The notes below the pieces were generated by a model. That model was not told the DNA's origin, made no database searches, and was given only the letters and a program-made list of their open reading frames with translations. The position numbers and the translations under genes are program-made. From Hyphomicrobiaceae bacterium (GTDB taxonomy: Bacteria; Pseudomonadota; Alphaproteobacteria; Rhizobiales; Hyphomicrobiaceae), in the NCBI GenBank assembly GCA_041397645.1, contig JAWKWE010000004.1, positions 2,728,001 through 2,792,000 on the forward strand: 64,000 nucleotides of DNA, in the 5' to 3' direction. Positions 29,130-37,739 of the stretch are shown here, one piece after another. Each line of letters starts with the position of its first letter. Within the stretch, counting starts at the first letter, position 1.

Positions 29130-30679
29130 GACCCAGTTCCATCCTGAAAGCGTTGGCTGTTTTGGGGGATGTTAAGGGTCACGCGCGTCCCTTGCCCACT
29201 AGCGATTGGGCTACTTGCCGCAATTGTCCCGCCCAGAGCTGTCATCACTTCCTTGCAAATGGTGAGGCCGATGCCTGACCCTCGCGTTCTTATCCCAGGG
29301 GCACGATAGAACTTGTCGAAAATCCGTGGCAGGGCGTCCGGCGAGATACCCTCTCCGCGGTCCTCAATTTCGACACGGTAATCCAGCTCCGCGCGGCGCA
29401 ATGTCACTTTTATTGTTCCATTCGCGGGAGAAGCATTGACAGCATTCTCGATGACGTTGAGGAAGACATGTTCCAAAAGCAACTCATCCCCACGCACGAT
29501 CGCCGGCGAGACTTGTAGGTCAAGGCTAAAGACCGCGTTCGGCATCGTCCGGCGCGCTATGGCGACGGTTCTACCAAGTGTGTCGGCTAAGTCGATCCAG
29601 TCTTTGGCCACCTCTGGCGGCCCTGAATCGAGACGCATCATATCGAGCATGTTGGTCACGAAGCGCGTGAGGCGGACGGTCTCCTCCTCGATGGCAGCCA
29701 ATAGCTCGTTCTTGCTCTCGTCGGGCATCTCCGATCCAAGCTGGCGCAAGCTGGTCACGGCGCCCTGAATTGCAGCGAGCGGTGTCTTGATGTCATGTGA
29801 TACCGAGGAAAGGAGCGCCGATTTGAGACGCTCGGCCTCCACCTGCTTCTCTGCAGCGCCTTTCTCCTCTTCCAGTGACAGGCGTTCGAGTGCAATCGCG
29901 GCCTGCTTTACCATCGCTTCCAGAGTGGTGTCGCTAACATCGTCGTCTCTCGGCTGGTGGACGCCGAGTACGCCCGCTACTTTATTGCGAACGAGTATAG
30001 GACGGAACTCGTAGTCTGCACCGGGCCAGCCGGCGACAGCTGGATAGACAGTCTGACGCGACGCGGCGCAGCGTTGAGCCGCTTGCCAGTCCGCCGTGCT
30101 CAAGTCCTTAGCCTCGGGAGTTTTCTGTAATATTGAGAGGTCGCCTCCGGCCGGTGCGCTAAGTATGACCGCGGACTTACCGGAGGCCTTGTTCGCCATC
30201 GAAACAAGCGATCTCGCAATATCTGCTTCGTTCATCGCGGCGGCAAGGCGCACTGCCAATGCATTGAGCGTCTCCAACGATCTCGTTCTTTGGCGTGCCT
30301 GCTCAGCGACTTCACGCAGGCGTCCAGCTAGGCTACCAGCGGCGATCGCCACAGCAAAGAATACAAGGAGGGCGACGAGATCGCGCGGATCCGAGGTGGA
30401 GAACGTATAAGTGGGCTGTACGAAGAAGTAGTTATAAGCGAGGAAGGTGGCCGTTGCCGTCGCGAGCCCCGACAGCATTCCGAAGGCGACTGCGCTGGCC
30501 ACGACTGTGAGCAGGTAGAAGATCGCAACCCCGTGGTCAGGCAGCCAGCCGCTTATGAGAGCGCAGAGCGCCGTCGTCAAGCCGGCGCTCGCCGCACCTG
30601 CGATGACGGCTGCCCCGCCCTTCAACGGCCGGGGCAGTCGGTCCCATACATGGCGATCCGTACCATCGGTATGCATCAC
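29126..30679 (-). CDS. kdpD: KdpD-type sensor histidine kinase lacking the N-terminal KdpD domain
   Basis: 517 residues where full KdpD has about 890. It begins directly with the four-helix DUF4118 membrane module (about 20-125; FYLLTVVASAVAFGMLSGL, YNYFFVQPTYTFS), then a GAF domain (about 145-280), the HisKA domain with SVSHDIKTPLAAI and the ATPase domain (NVIENAVNASPANG, DRGEGISPDALP, GSGIGLTICKEV). The cytoplasmic KdpD/USP region with its Walker motifs, which binds c-di-AMP and IIA-Ntr in others, is absent. Divergent from kup, so the pair likely controls kup. Confidence 0.9.
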   Translation of the reverse strand: MMHTDGTDRHVWDRLPRPLKGGAAVIAGAASAGLTTALCALISGWLPDHGVAIFYLLTVVASAVAFGMLSGLATATATFLAYNYFFVQPTYTFSTSDPRDLVALLVFFAVAIAAGSLAGRLREVAEQARQRTRSLETLNALAVRLAAAMNEADIARSLVSMANKASGKSAVILSAPAGGDLSILQKTPEAKDLSTADWQAAQRCAASRQTVYPAVAGWPGADYEFRPILVRNKVAGVLGVHQPRDDDVSDTTLEAMVKQAAIALERLSLEEEKGAAEKQVEAERLKSALLSSVSHDIKTPLAAIQGAVTSLRQLGSEMPDESKNELLAAIEEETVRLTRFVTNMLDMMRLDSGPPEVAKDWIDLADTLGRTVAIARRTMPNAVFSLDLQVSPAIVRGDELLLEHVFLNVIENAVNASPANGTIKVTLRRAELDYRVEIEDRGEGISPDALPRIFDKFYRAPGIRTRGSGIGLTICKEVMTALGGTIAASSPIASGQGTRVTLNIPQNSQRFQDGTGS

Positions 30680-30842
30680 AGAGGCACCATTTTTGGCTCT
30701 GCCCCATGACTACAGAGCAGCCAGGACGCGGGACAGGACCTTTACGCCTTCCTTATGCCGAAGACCAAAATCCCCATCGAAACTTGATACGGAAAGGCAA
30801 ATTTTTCGAAGGTGTTGGTTGTCGCCTTCGAGGATTCTTTCC

Positions 30843-32753
30843 ATGACTGATGCCGTAGCGCATCCCGCTCAATCCGCCAATGTTCATCTCCCCACTGCGA
30901 AACGGATGAGCTTTCTTGCCTTGGCCGTCGGTGCGATCGGCGTGGTCTATGGCGACATCGGGACAAGCCCGCTTTACGCACTGAAGGAATCGTTGAACGC
31001 CGCGAGGGAGGGAGGTGAACCGACCGGGGTCATGGTGATGGGGGTGTTGTCCCTCATGTTGTGGGCGCTCATCATCATCGTTACCCTTAAGTACGTTGTC
31101 TTGATGCTTAGGGCCGATAACCAGGGGGAGGGTGGCACATTGAGTCTCATGGCCCTCGCCGAACGTTCGGTCGGCGCAGGTACATGGTTCATCCCGCTTC
31201 TTGGCATGGCCGGCGCCGCGCTATTTTACGGGGATGCCATCATCACACCGGCGATCTCTGTCCTCTCGGCGGTCGAGGGCCTCGAACTCATTACGCCTGC
31301 GTTCACGCCTTACATACTTCCGATCAGCCTGGGCGTAATCGTTGCGCTTTTTAGCGTTCAAAGCCGGGGAACAGCGAGGGTCGCGGCGTGGTTCGGACCG
31401 ATCATACTCTTCTGGTTCCTTGTGCTCGCAGCAGGGGGGCTTGCGTACATTGCAAGAGTTCCGGGAATTCTTATGGCCTTCAATCCCATGTTGGGAGCAG
31501 GCTTTCTGTTGACGCACGGCATGGCCGGCGTGGTCGCGTTGGGTGCCGTTTTTCTCACGGTTACGGGTGCTGAAGCTCTCTACGCAGACCTGGGACATTT
31601 TGGTCGAAAGCCGATCCAGGGGGCATGGATCTGCATTGTTCTTCCTGCCCTCGCCATCAACTATCTTGGACAAGGTGCGCTTCTTTTGACTGACCCCACC
31701 GCGGTGGAGAGCCCCTTCTACCGCCTCTATCCTGAGTGGGCACTGATACCAATCGTATTCCTCGCCACACTCGCGACGATCATTGCTAGCCAAGCCGTCA
31801 TTACGGGAGCGTTTTCGATTACGCAGCAGGCCATTCAGCTTGGGCTGCTCCCTCGCCTCGACATCCGGCGCACCTCAGAAACTGAGAAGGGGCAGATCTA
31901 CATGCCGGCTGTCAACTGGATACTGATGATTGCCGTACTGTTCCTAGCGGCTTCGTTCCGCAACTCTAGCGCATTGGCTTCCGCCTACGGCATCGCGGTA
32001 ACGGGAACGATGGTTGTAACAGTATGCCTCGCAACGGTCATCGCACGCGAATATTGGCGCTGGCCCGTATGGAAAACCGCTTTGGTGATGGGACCGTTCT
32101 TTCTGATCGATTGCGTGTTTCTCGGCGCTAACGCCCTGAAGATCATGGCGGGGGGCTGGCTGCCGCTTTTGGTTGGCGGCGCCTTATTGGCTTTGATGGT
32201 GACTTGGCGGCGCGGGCTTGCCTTGCTTAAGCAGAAGGCGCGGCGTGAGGAGCTTTCAGTTGCGGAATTTTGGCCCACGCTCGAGAAGAAGATCAAGGAT
32301 CGTGTGCCGGGAACTGCCGTATTCCTTACAGCTCGGCCGGATGCGATCCCAGTGGCGCTGCTGCACAACCTTAAGCACAACAAGGTGCTGCATTCACATA
32401 ACATCGTAGTCTGCATCGAGGCGGCGGATACGCCGCGACTGCCAGAAGCCGAGAGGAGCGTTCTGCAGCGCATCTCCGACGATTTGTCGATCGTTCGCTT
32501 GCGCTTTGGTTTCATGGAAGAACCAAATGTGCCGAGAGCACTGTTGCGTCGCCGGCTGGGACTCAAGCTCAACCCACGCGATACGTCGTACTACCTTTCG
32601 CGACGAACTCTACGTCCAGCAACACGCTCCGAACTTCCAACTTGGCAGGTTAGGGTGTTCATCTTTCTTGCCCGCCACGCCAGCGATGCCTCGCGTTACT
32701 TCCGGATTCCGACGGATCGTGCCGTCGAGATCGGAACTCAGATCACGATCTGA
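30843..32753 (+). CDS. kup: Kup-type potassium uptake protein
   Basis: 636 residues, the usual Kup length, starting at ATG 30843; the frame is open 288 bases further up but overlaps kdpD on the other strand. Proton-coupled K+ uptake across the inner membrane: twelve helices with the family motifs VYGDIGTSPLYALKE (about 40), LRADNQGEGG, GDAIITPAISVLSAVEGLE and ALYADLGHFG, then a cytoplasmic tail (PGTAVFLTARPDAIP, HNLKHNKVLH, FGFMEEPNVPRAL, DTSYYLSR). It diverges from the KdpD/KdpE pair across a 163-base spacer. Confidence 0.95.
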   Translation: MTDAVAHPAQSANVHLPTAKRMSFLALAVGAIGVVYGDIGTSPLYALKESLNAAREGGEPTGVMVMGVLSLMLWALIIIVTLKYVVLMLRADNQGEGGTLSLMALAERSVGAGTWFIPLLGMAGAALFYGDAIITPAISVLSAVEGLELITPAFTPYILPISLGVIVALFSVQSRGTARVAAWFGPIILFWFLVLAAGGLAYIARVPGILMAFNPMLGAGFLLTHGMAGVVALGAVFLTVTGAEALYADLGHFGRKPIQGAWICIVLPALAINYLGQGALLLTDPTAVESPFYRLYPEWALIPIVFLATLATIIASQAVITGAFSITQQAIQLGLLPRLDIRRTSETEKGQIYMPAVNWILMIAVLFLAASFRNSSALASAYGIAVTGTMVVTVCLATVIAREYWRWPVWKTALVMGPFFLIDCVFLGANALKIMAGGWLPLLVGGALLALMVTWRRGLALLKQKARREELSVAEFWPTLEKKIKDRVPGTAVFLTARPDAIPVALLHNLKHNKVLHSHNIVVCIEAADTPRLPEAERSVLQRISDDLSIVRLRFGFMEEPNVPRALLRRRLGLKLNPRDTSYYLSRRTLRPATRSELPTWQVRVFIFLARHASDASRYFRIPTDRAVEIGTQITI

Positions 32754-32993
32754 GGTCTCCTTCTGGCCCTCAGCGCCAGGGACCCGACGGCAAGTTTCTG
32801 ACAACTGCGTCTATGCGATAGCGGTACTCATAATGCCCCCCTGTCGCCGATCGGCGCACTTGGGTCCGGTTCCGGAGCTACTGCTGTCGTCACCCGAGAG
32901 CCGTTTTGAGACGAGTTCGATTGCGTTGTCGAGGTCCGGAATCTCTGCCAAGCCACAGGCCAAGAACTCTTGGCAAATCCGCCATGGTTGAGC

Positions 32994-33611
32994 TTACGGT
33001 GCCCTGGGTAGGAACAGTAGCTTTAGGTAGGAACGCATCAAGAGAATCTGTTGCGCCGTCAAGTGCGGCTCTCCGACCGCTCGAGACATGACAAGACCAC
33101 CCTCAATGACAGAGCTGACCATGTCGGCAAGATGATCGAGATCGACGTCATCATTGATTGGATAAGCCCCGGCGATTTCATCGAACATCGTTCGGAAACG
33201 GCGACGCCAACCTAGAACAGCACGTCGATTTGCTTCACGCACGTCGCGATCGAACAGCCGGTCCTGATAGACGGCGGTCGCCACAACACAACCGGGATGC
33301 CCACCGGGCATGTCCTCAATCAGCTCTGCAAGGAGCTTCAGTCCAATCAGGGCGGACTGCAAGGGGTCATCGGACAAATCCCGCGCGCGTGCGAATAGGT
33401 CGTCGAAAAGCCGATCCTCGACTTCGATATGCCGTTCGATGAGTGCGCGAGCGAGCGCATTCTTGTCGCGAAAGTGGTAGAAAAAGCCGCTCTTCGTGAT
33501 CTCAGCGCTGGCAACGATCTCTTCGATCGAAGTCGCATCGAACCCTTTCGCCAGAACGGCATCCTGGGCGATGTTCATGATCTTCTCTCGTGTCTCGCTT
33601 CCACGGGCCAT
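32994..33611 (-). CDS. TetR/AcrR-family repressor
   Basis: 205 residues from ATG 33611 (MARGSETREKIM), the normal N-terminus of the family; the frame extends 38 codons upstream without support. The helix-turn-helix occupies about residues 10-55 (GFDATSIEEIVASAEITKSG, FFYHFRDKNALARALIERHI). The C-terminal ligand domain contains MPGGHPGCVVA, which is seen in a TetR group with a partial buried pocket; ligand unknown. It diverges from the homocysteine methyltransferase gene, and a 25-base palindrome lies between them. Confidence 0.9.
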   Translation of the reverse strand: MARGSETREKIMNIAQDAVLAKGFDATSIEEIVASAEITKSGFFYHFRDKNALARALIERHIEVEDRLFDDLFARARDLSDDPLQSALIGLKLLAELIEDMPGGHPGCVVATAVYQDRLFDRDVREANRRAVLGWRRRFRTMFDEIAGAYPINDDVDLDHLADMVSSVIEGGLVMSRAVGEPHLTAQQILLMRSYLKLLFLPRAP

Positions 33612-33632
33612 AGCGATGGGCTCCAGAATCCT

Positions 33633-33657
33633 TACCGCAGGTACAGTACCGCTGGTA
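33633..33657. promoter_or_regulatory. Candidate TetR-family operator
   Basis: 25-base palindrome of form TACC-N3-GGTAC-A-GTACC-N3-GGTA, 22 bases upstream of the TetR start. The inner 11 bases are perfectly symmetric. Confidence 0.6.
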
Positions 33658-33717
33658 TGGTTTTCGTTGCACTCCTTTGCGCCCGCTCGATGCGAGACAC
33701 CTAGTCGATTGTTAAAT

Positions 33718-33734
33718 CGGTACAAAGTTTACCG
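33718..33734. promoter_or_regulatory. Second inverted repeat in the tetR/methyltransferase spacer
   Basis: CGGTA-CAAAGTT-TACCG shares the GGTA/TACC half-site with the 33633-33657 palindrome and lies 90 bases before the methyltransferase start; it may be a weaker operator. Confidence 0.35.
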
Positions 33735-33823
33735 CCTGGACTCTACCGCAAGTGGGCTTTCCTCGCCAGGGAAGCAGCGTGCATACCCTTCTCGACGGAA
33801 GCCTCGTTGAAAGGAGTTGCACG

Positions 33824-34771
33824 ATGGCCAGCGTAAACCAATTGTTGAAGACGGATCGACCATTTCTGACGGACGGTGGCTTTGAGACTTGGCTGTTCTT
33901 CCAGCAAGGCTTCGAGGCGCCAGAATTTGCGGCGATTGTGCTGCTTGACGATGACGCAGCGCGCCAAGCGATGCGCCGTTATTTTGATGGCTTCCTTGCT
34001 ATGGCAGAGAACGCCCGAACCGGGTTCGTGCTTGACACGAATACTTGGCGCGGCTGCACGCATTGGGGCCCCAAACTGAATCGGTCGAAAGCAGATATGC
34101 TTCGCCTCAGTCGCGATGCGGTGACCGTCGCCAAAGAGATTCGTAAGGCGTGGCAATCGCGCGTGTCGCCGATAATCGTCAATGGCGTGATTGGCCCCGC
34201 TGGCGATGGCTATGCACCGGGCAGGGTATCGAATGTCGAGGAGGCCAGCCGGCTACACCGGCCACAGATCGAGACCCTGGCGCAGGCAGGCGTCGACATG
34301 ATCTCAGCGATCACCATGACGAATTCCAGCGAGGCTATCGGCATTACAGAGGCTGCAAGAGAGGCGCGGCTGCCTGTCGTGGTCTCGTTCACGGTGGAAA
34401 CCGATGGCCATTTGCCGACAGGCGAACCACTTGGCGATGCGATACAGGCGGTTGACGCCGCCACCAACGAAGCACCGTGCTACTACATGGTCAACTGTGC
34501 CCATCCGGATCATTTCCGCGATGCCGTTGCCACCGGAAGGAACTGGGTGTCGCGCATCGGCGGCGTCAGGGCGAATGCATCACGCCTGAGCCATGCCGAA
34601 CTTGACGTTGCCGAGACATTGGACGACGGCAATCCTGACGAGTTTGGCCAGTTACATGCCGATCTCGCAGGGTTGTTGCCCAATCTTCGCGTCATCGGTG
34701 GGTGTTGCGGCACTGATCATCGTCACGTTCGCTGTGTCTCGCAGCATCTCCACGCTCAGCTCGCCTTGTAA
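33824..34771 (+). CDS. Homocysteine S-methyltransferase-family protein
   Basis: 315 residues from ATG 33824, which follows AAAGGAG at good spacing; the longer frame is rejected. TIM-barrel enzyme that transfers a methyl group to homocysteine or a related thiol using a zinc ion. Motifs: LTDGGFETWLFFQQG at the start, LDTNTWRGCTHWG, GVIGPAGDGY, the first zinc Cys in YYMVNCAHPDHF and the Cys pair in IGGCCGTDHRHV. All three zinc cysteines are present. Probably controlled by the divergent TetR repressor. The methyl donor is not evident. Confidence 0.88.
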   Translation: MASVNQLLKTDRPFLTDGGFETWLFFQQGFEAPEFAAIVLLDDDAARQAMRRYFDGFLAMAENARTGFVLDTNTWRGCTHWGPKLNRSKADMLRLSRDAVTVAKEIRKAWQSRVSPIIVNGVIGPAGDGYAPGRVSNVEEASRLHRPQIETLAQAGVDMISAITMTNSSEAIGITEAAREARLPVVVSFTVETDGHLPTGEPLGDAIQAVDAATNEAPCYYMVNCAHPDHFRDAVATGRNWVSRIGGVRANASRLSHAELDVAETLDDGNPDEFGQLHADLAGLLPNLRVIGGCCGTDHRHVRCVSQHLHAQLAL

Positions 34772-34782
34772 TCAGCGTAATG

Positions 34783-34810
34783 GGTGGCAGTATTGTTGCT
34801 TGCTGCCACC
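34783..34810 (+). terminator. Weak terminator-like hairpin after the methyltransferase gene
   Basis: Stem GGTGGCAG / CTGCCACC with a 12-base loop, 12 bases after the stop; no T-run follows, so termination is uncertain. Confidence 0.35.
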
Positions 34811-34833
34811 TAACCGACTACTTCCCAGGGCGG

Positions 34834-34959
34834 GGCTACGGGGTATCCCACATTTTTTGCCGGCTCTCCAAGCACGTGGCCGGTTTGACACCCGGCGCCT
34901 TCCGAAAGCGCTTTCAAGTTCCCAATTTGCTCAGACAAGGCGCGGATAAACCGCGATAG
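34834..34959 (+). pseudogene. Remnant of an AraC-family regulator (C-terminal end)
   Basis: The + frame reads GYGVSHIFCRLSKHVAGLTP then GAFRKRFQ and stops at 34957-34959. This is the second helix-turn-helix and end of AraC/XylS regulators. Nothing recognisable of the rest lies upstream, so it is a tail fragment. Confidence 0.55.
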
Positions 34960-35067
34960 CCTTGTACCCGACGATGTCCACTCATCGAGGTATAGGAACG
35001 GTGCTGCAACTCCGATCTTTGTGCCTATCGAGTGCGGAGACCAATGACCGCTTTCTCTGCCCAACAG

Positions 35068-35559
35068 TCATGGAGCCGACCGCAAACGACGAGTCTGACC
35101 CATACCCGAAGTGGCGACTGCCGGGTTCGACTCGCGACTACCTGCAGCTGCTGCAAAGTTCCAGATCAACTGAGCGCCCGCGCGCGAGAAGAGGCCAAAA
35201 TGCCCATCGAGGTTGGTGTTCATGATTGAGTTGTCATGGAAGCTCGAAAACTTACCTTCGATCCAGATGTCAAACGGATTGAAGAGTGGCGCAACGGACG
35301 AACCCAGGCCAGGTGAGAGGCCGAGTCCCACGCCGCCGGCTTTGCGAGCTTCGGTCTCGGCCGAATAGCGCGCCATGTCCCGCAGACTGGTCGAGAACCC
35401 AAAATGAGCTGCGCCTTCGTTGCTGCCAGTCACCTTGAACGGCAACGGAACTCCGTTCTCGCCTTTAGCATCGGGGTCGCCGCGGCCGAGAGCAGCCAGG
35501 GTATCGAACGAACGATCCCCACGTGTCGATGTTGCGAAGCCCCGGGCACCGAAGTTCAA
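35068..35559 (-). pseudogene. Fragment of an alphaproteobacterial autotransporter
   Basis: An open frame of 163 codons containing FDIWIEGKFSSFHDNSIM followed by NTNLDGHFGLFSRAGAQLIW, the opening strands of the C-terminal autotransporter barrel, preceded by a Gly/Ala/Thr-rich stretch typical of the linker before it. The usual barrel of about 270 residues is cut after its first strands, and no passenger domain is found upstream, so this is a remnant. Confidence 0.5.
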
Positions 35560-36075
35560 TCGGGAAAGGTCGCACGTTCGCGGACGCGAAGGCCGCAGAC
35601 AGACATACCACGCACTACTTCGAAATATTTAGCAACCGCGCCATCTACAGCGCTAGCCGGCTGGCCGGTACGGTTCACCGGGCGGCATGGGAGGCCCAGA
35701 ATCGCATGCGGGACGGAACTCTCTCTAGCATGCAAATGCCCAACTGCCACGGCCGTGGCTTTTTCGGCGCGCAGTAGAAATTTGGCGCCTGTAAGATTTC
35801 GCAATGGCCGGTTTCCAGCTCGGTCGCTCGACAGGGAGCGACCGCGAGTTACGCAGGTCAACTCAAGGAAATAATTGGCTGTTTGACGCAAATCACGCGG
35901 CAGCATGAGGTACAGGTCTTGACGGCACCCGCCGACGATCGCCCGTAGGACACTGACGAATGAAAGAACCACACGCTTCAACGCAATTCCTATTGGCACA
36001 CCATTTTCTTTCGAACACGTCACAGAAGTGTCGTAATTGCTCCCCGACCTGATTGGCCGAAGGTGGGAAACGGGG
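35560..36075. other. Stretch without a supported gene
   Basis: About 500 bases between the autotransporter remnant and the surface-modification operon. Open frames here are shadows without motifs. The promoter of the operon starting at 36076 should lie at its right end. Confidence 0.4.
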
Positions 36076-36300
36076 ATGCAGAAGATGTCGACCAAATTGT
36101 TGTATGCGAGCGCCATGCTCGTCGCATCGACGACATGGGCCAGCGCCTATCTCGATCCGGGTACTGGAAGCCTGGTGCTCCAAATAGTGATCGCTGGCGC
36201 TCTGACCGCCGCCGCATCGGTGCGCGTATTCTGGTACCGGCTAAAGGAGTTTGCCCGCCGGATGATCGGCTTGAAGTCGACTCCAGCCGATCGTTCATGA
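36076..36300 (+). CDS. Small membrane protein with YLDPGTGS motif
   Basis: 74 residues from ATG 36076 (MQKMSTK). A signal-like first helix is followed by AYLDPGTGSLVLQIVIAGAL and a second helix, then a basic tail (RLKEFARRMIG). The LDPGTGS motif recurs in small proteins encoded next to surface-polymer and sulfatase-like genes; function unknown. Its stop overlaps the next start as ATGA, so it is coupled to the methyltransferase gene. Confidence 0.7.
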   Translation: MQKMSTKLLYASAMLVASTTWASAYLDPGTGSLVLQIVIAGALTAAASVRVFWYRLKEFARRMIGLKSTPADRS

Positions 36301-37724
36301 CGGGAGTTCCTGCCGCCGAAAAGCAGATGGACGCAATCCGCGATTATGCGTCCTTTCGCGATCCATCGGGGTTCATGTTTTGGAAGGCCGGCGAGATTTA
36401 CCGCTGCATCCATGCTTCGTACGCCGATGTATTCAAGGCAGCGGACACCTGTGGCCTTTTCAAAGCAGCCGTCGCGGCGGGTTTGCTACTTCCGTTCGAG
36501 ATATGCGAGCGGATGAGCGTCCCTATCCATTTGGGCGATCACAGCACAGTGATGAGGCCACGCCAAATCAATGCGATCAGCTATCCATACGAATGGAGCT
36601 TCACTGCGCTCAAGGAGGCAGCGCTGGCAACGTTGCGTCTGCAGTTGTTGGCGCTTGAGCACGGTTTCTTGCTCAAGGATGCGAGCGCCTTTAACATACA
36701 GTTCGTCGAAGGCGCGCCGCAGTTCATCGATCATCTCTCTTTCGATCCCATTGCGCATCACAACGCATGGCCGGCCTACGGCCAATTCTGCCGCCATTTC
36801 CTAGGACCATTGCTCCTGATGTCGTACGTGGATCTGTCGTTCGGCAGCATTCTGCAAAAGTACATCGATGGCCCACCTCTCGATTTGGTCTCCCGCTTGC
36901 TGCCGCGGCGCACCGAGTTGTCCCCCTCGATACAAATTCACCTGCACATGCACGCGCGGATGTCCAAATCCTATGCAGATGCAGACAAGCGGGTCGGCGG
37001 GGGACGGACGCTATCGGCGCGCGGATTTCAATCGATTGCCAACTCCCTCCTGAATCTGATCGAGCGGTTGGAGCCAAAGGATCAGTTTACCGAATGGGGA
37101 AACTACTACGCCGACACGAATTACAGCGATCAGGCGTTATCCGCTAAGAAAGATCTACTGCGGACGATGGTGCAGAGCATTGAACCCCACACAGTCTGGG
37201 ACCTCGGCGGCAATAATGGCGAGTTCTCGCACGCGCTGACCGATCTTGCGGGGCAGATCATCTGCATGGACATCGATCCGCGGGCTGTCGATCAGAATTA
37301 CATTCGCTGCCGCAAGGATAAGATTTCCAATGTACTCCCGCTCATCGCCGACGTCACAAACCCTCCGCCTGCGGTGGGCTTTGCGAACAGGGAACGTCCA
37401 GCGCTGCTCGACCGCAATAAGCCCGATCTGGTCATTGCACTCGCGCTGATCCATCACCTGGCAATTTCTAACAACCTGCCCCTGAGTTACATCGCGGACT
37501 TCCTGGCCAACCAAACGCCGGCGCTGATTATCGAGTTCGTGCCGAAATCAGACTCGCAGGTACGGCGTCTCTTGGCGAACCGGCCGGATATTTTTCCAAA
37601 CTACAGCCGAGAGGGCTTCGAAGCAGCTTTTGGCGACCGGTTCGCTATCACTCGGGCCAACGCCATTCCTGGCACCGACCGCACGCTCTTCGTAATGCAC
37701 CGACGCAGCGGCACGGACACCTAG
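36297..37724 (+). CDS. Two-domain protein: kinase-like region plus SAM-dependent methyltransferase
   Basis: 475 residues. The first half contains LEHGFLLKDASAFNIQF then PQFIDHLSFD, which follows the D-x4-N...D spacing of a kinase-fold catalytic loop. The second half (about 270-460) is a class I methyltransferase: VWDLGGNNGEFSHAL is the SAM-binding loop, MDIDPRAVDQNYI motif II, and PDLVIALALIHHLAISNNLP the post-motif region with an HH pair. The substrate is unknown; the neighbours suggest a cell-surface glycan or lipid. Start overlaps the upstream small gene by four bases. Confidence 0.75.
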   Translation: MTGVPAAEKQMDAIRDYASFRDPSGFMFWKAGEIYRCIHASYADVFKAADTCGLFKAAVAAGLLLPFEICERMSVPIHLGDHSTVMRPRQINAISYPYEWSFTALKEAALATLRLQLLALEHGFLLKDASAFNIQFVEGAPQFIDHLSFDPIAHHNAWPAYGQFCRHFLGPLLLMSYVDLSFGSILQKYIDGPPLDLVSRLLPRRTELSPSIQIHLHMHARMSKSYADADKRVGGGRTLSARGFQSIANSLLNLIERLEPKDQFTEWGNYYADTNYSDQALSAKKDLLRTMVQSIEPHTVWDLGGNNGEFSHALTDLAGQIICMDIDPRAVDQNYIRCRKDKISNVLPLIADVTNPPPAVGFANRERPALLDRNKPDLVIALALIHHLAISNNLPLSYIADFLANQTPALIIEFVPKSDSQVRRLLANRPDIFPNYSREGFEAAFGDRFAITRANAIPGTDRTLFVMHRRSGTDT

Positions 37725-37739
37725 AAAGGCGAGCTTGCA

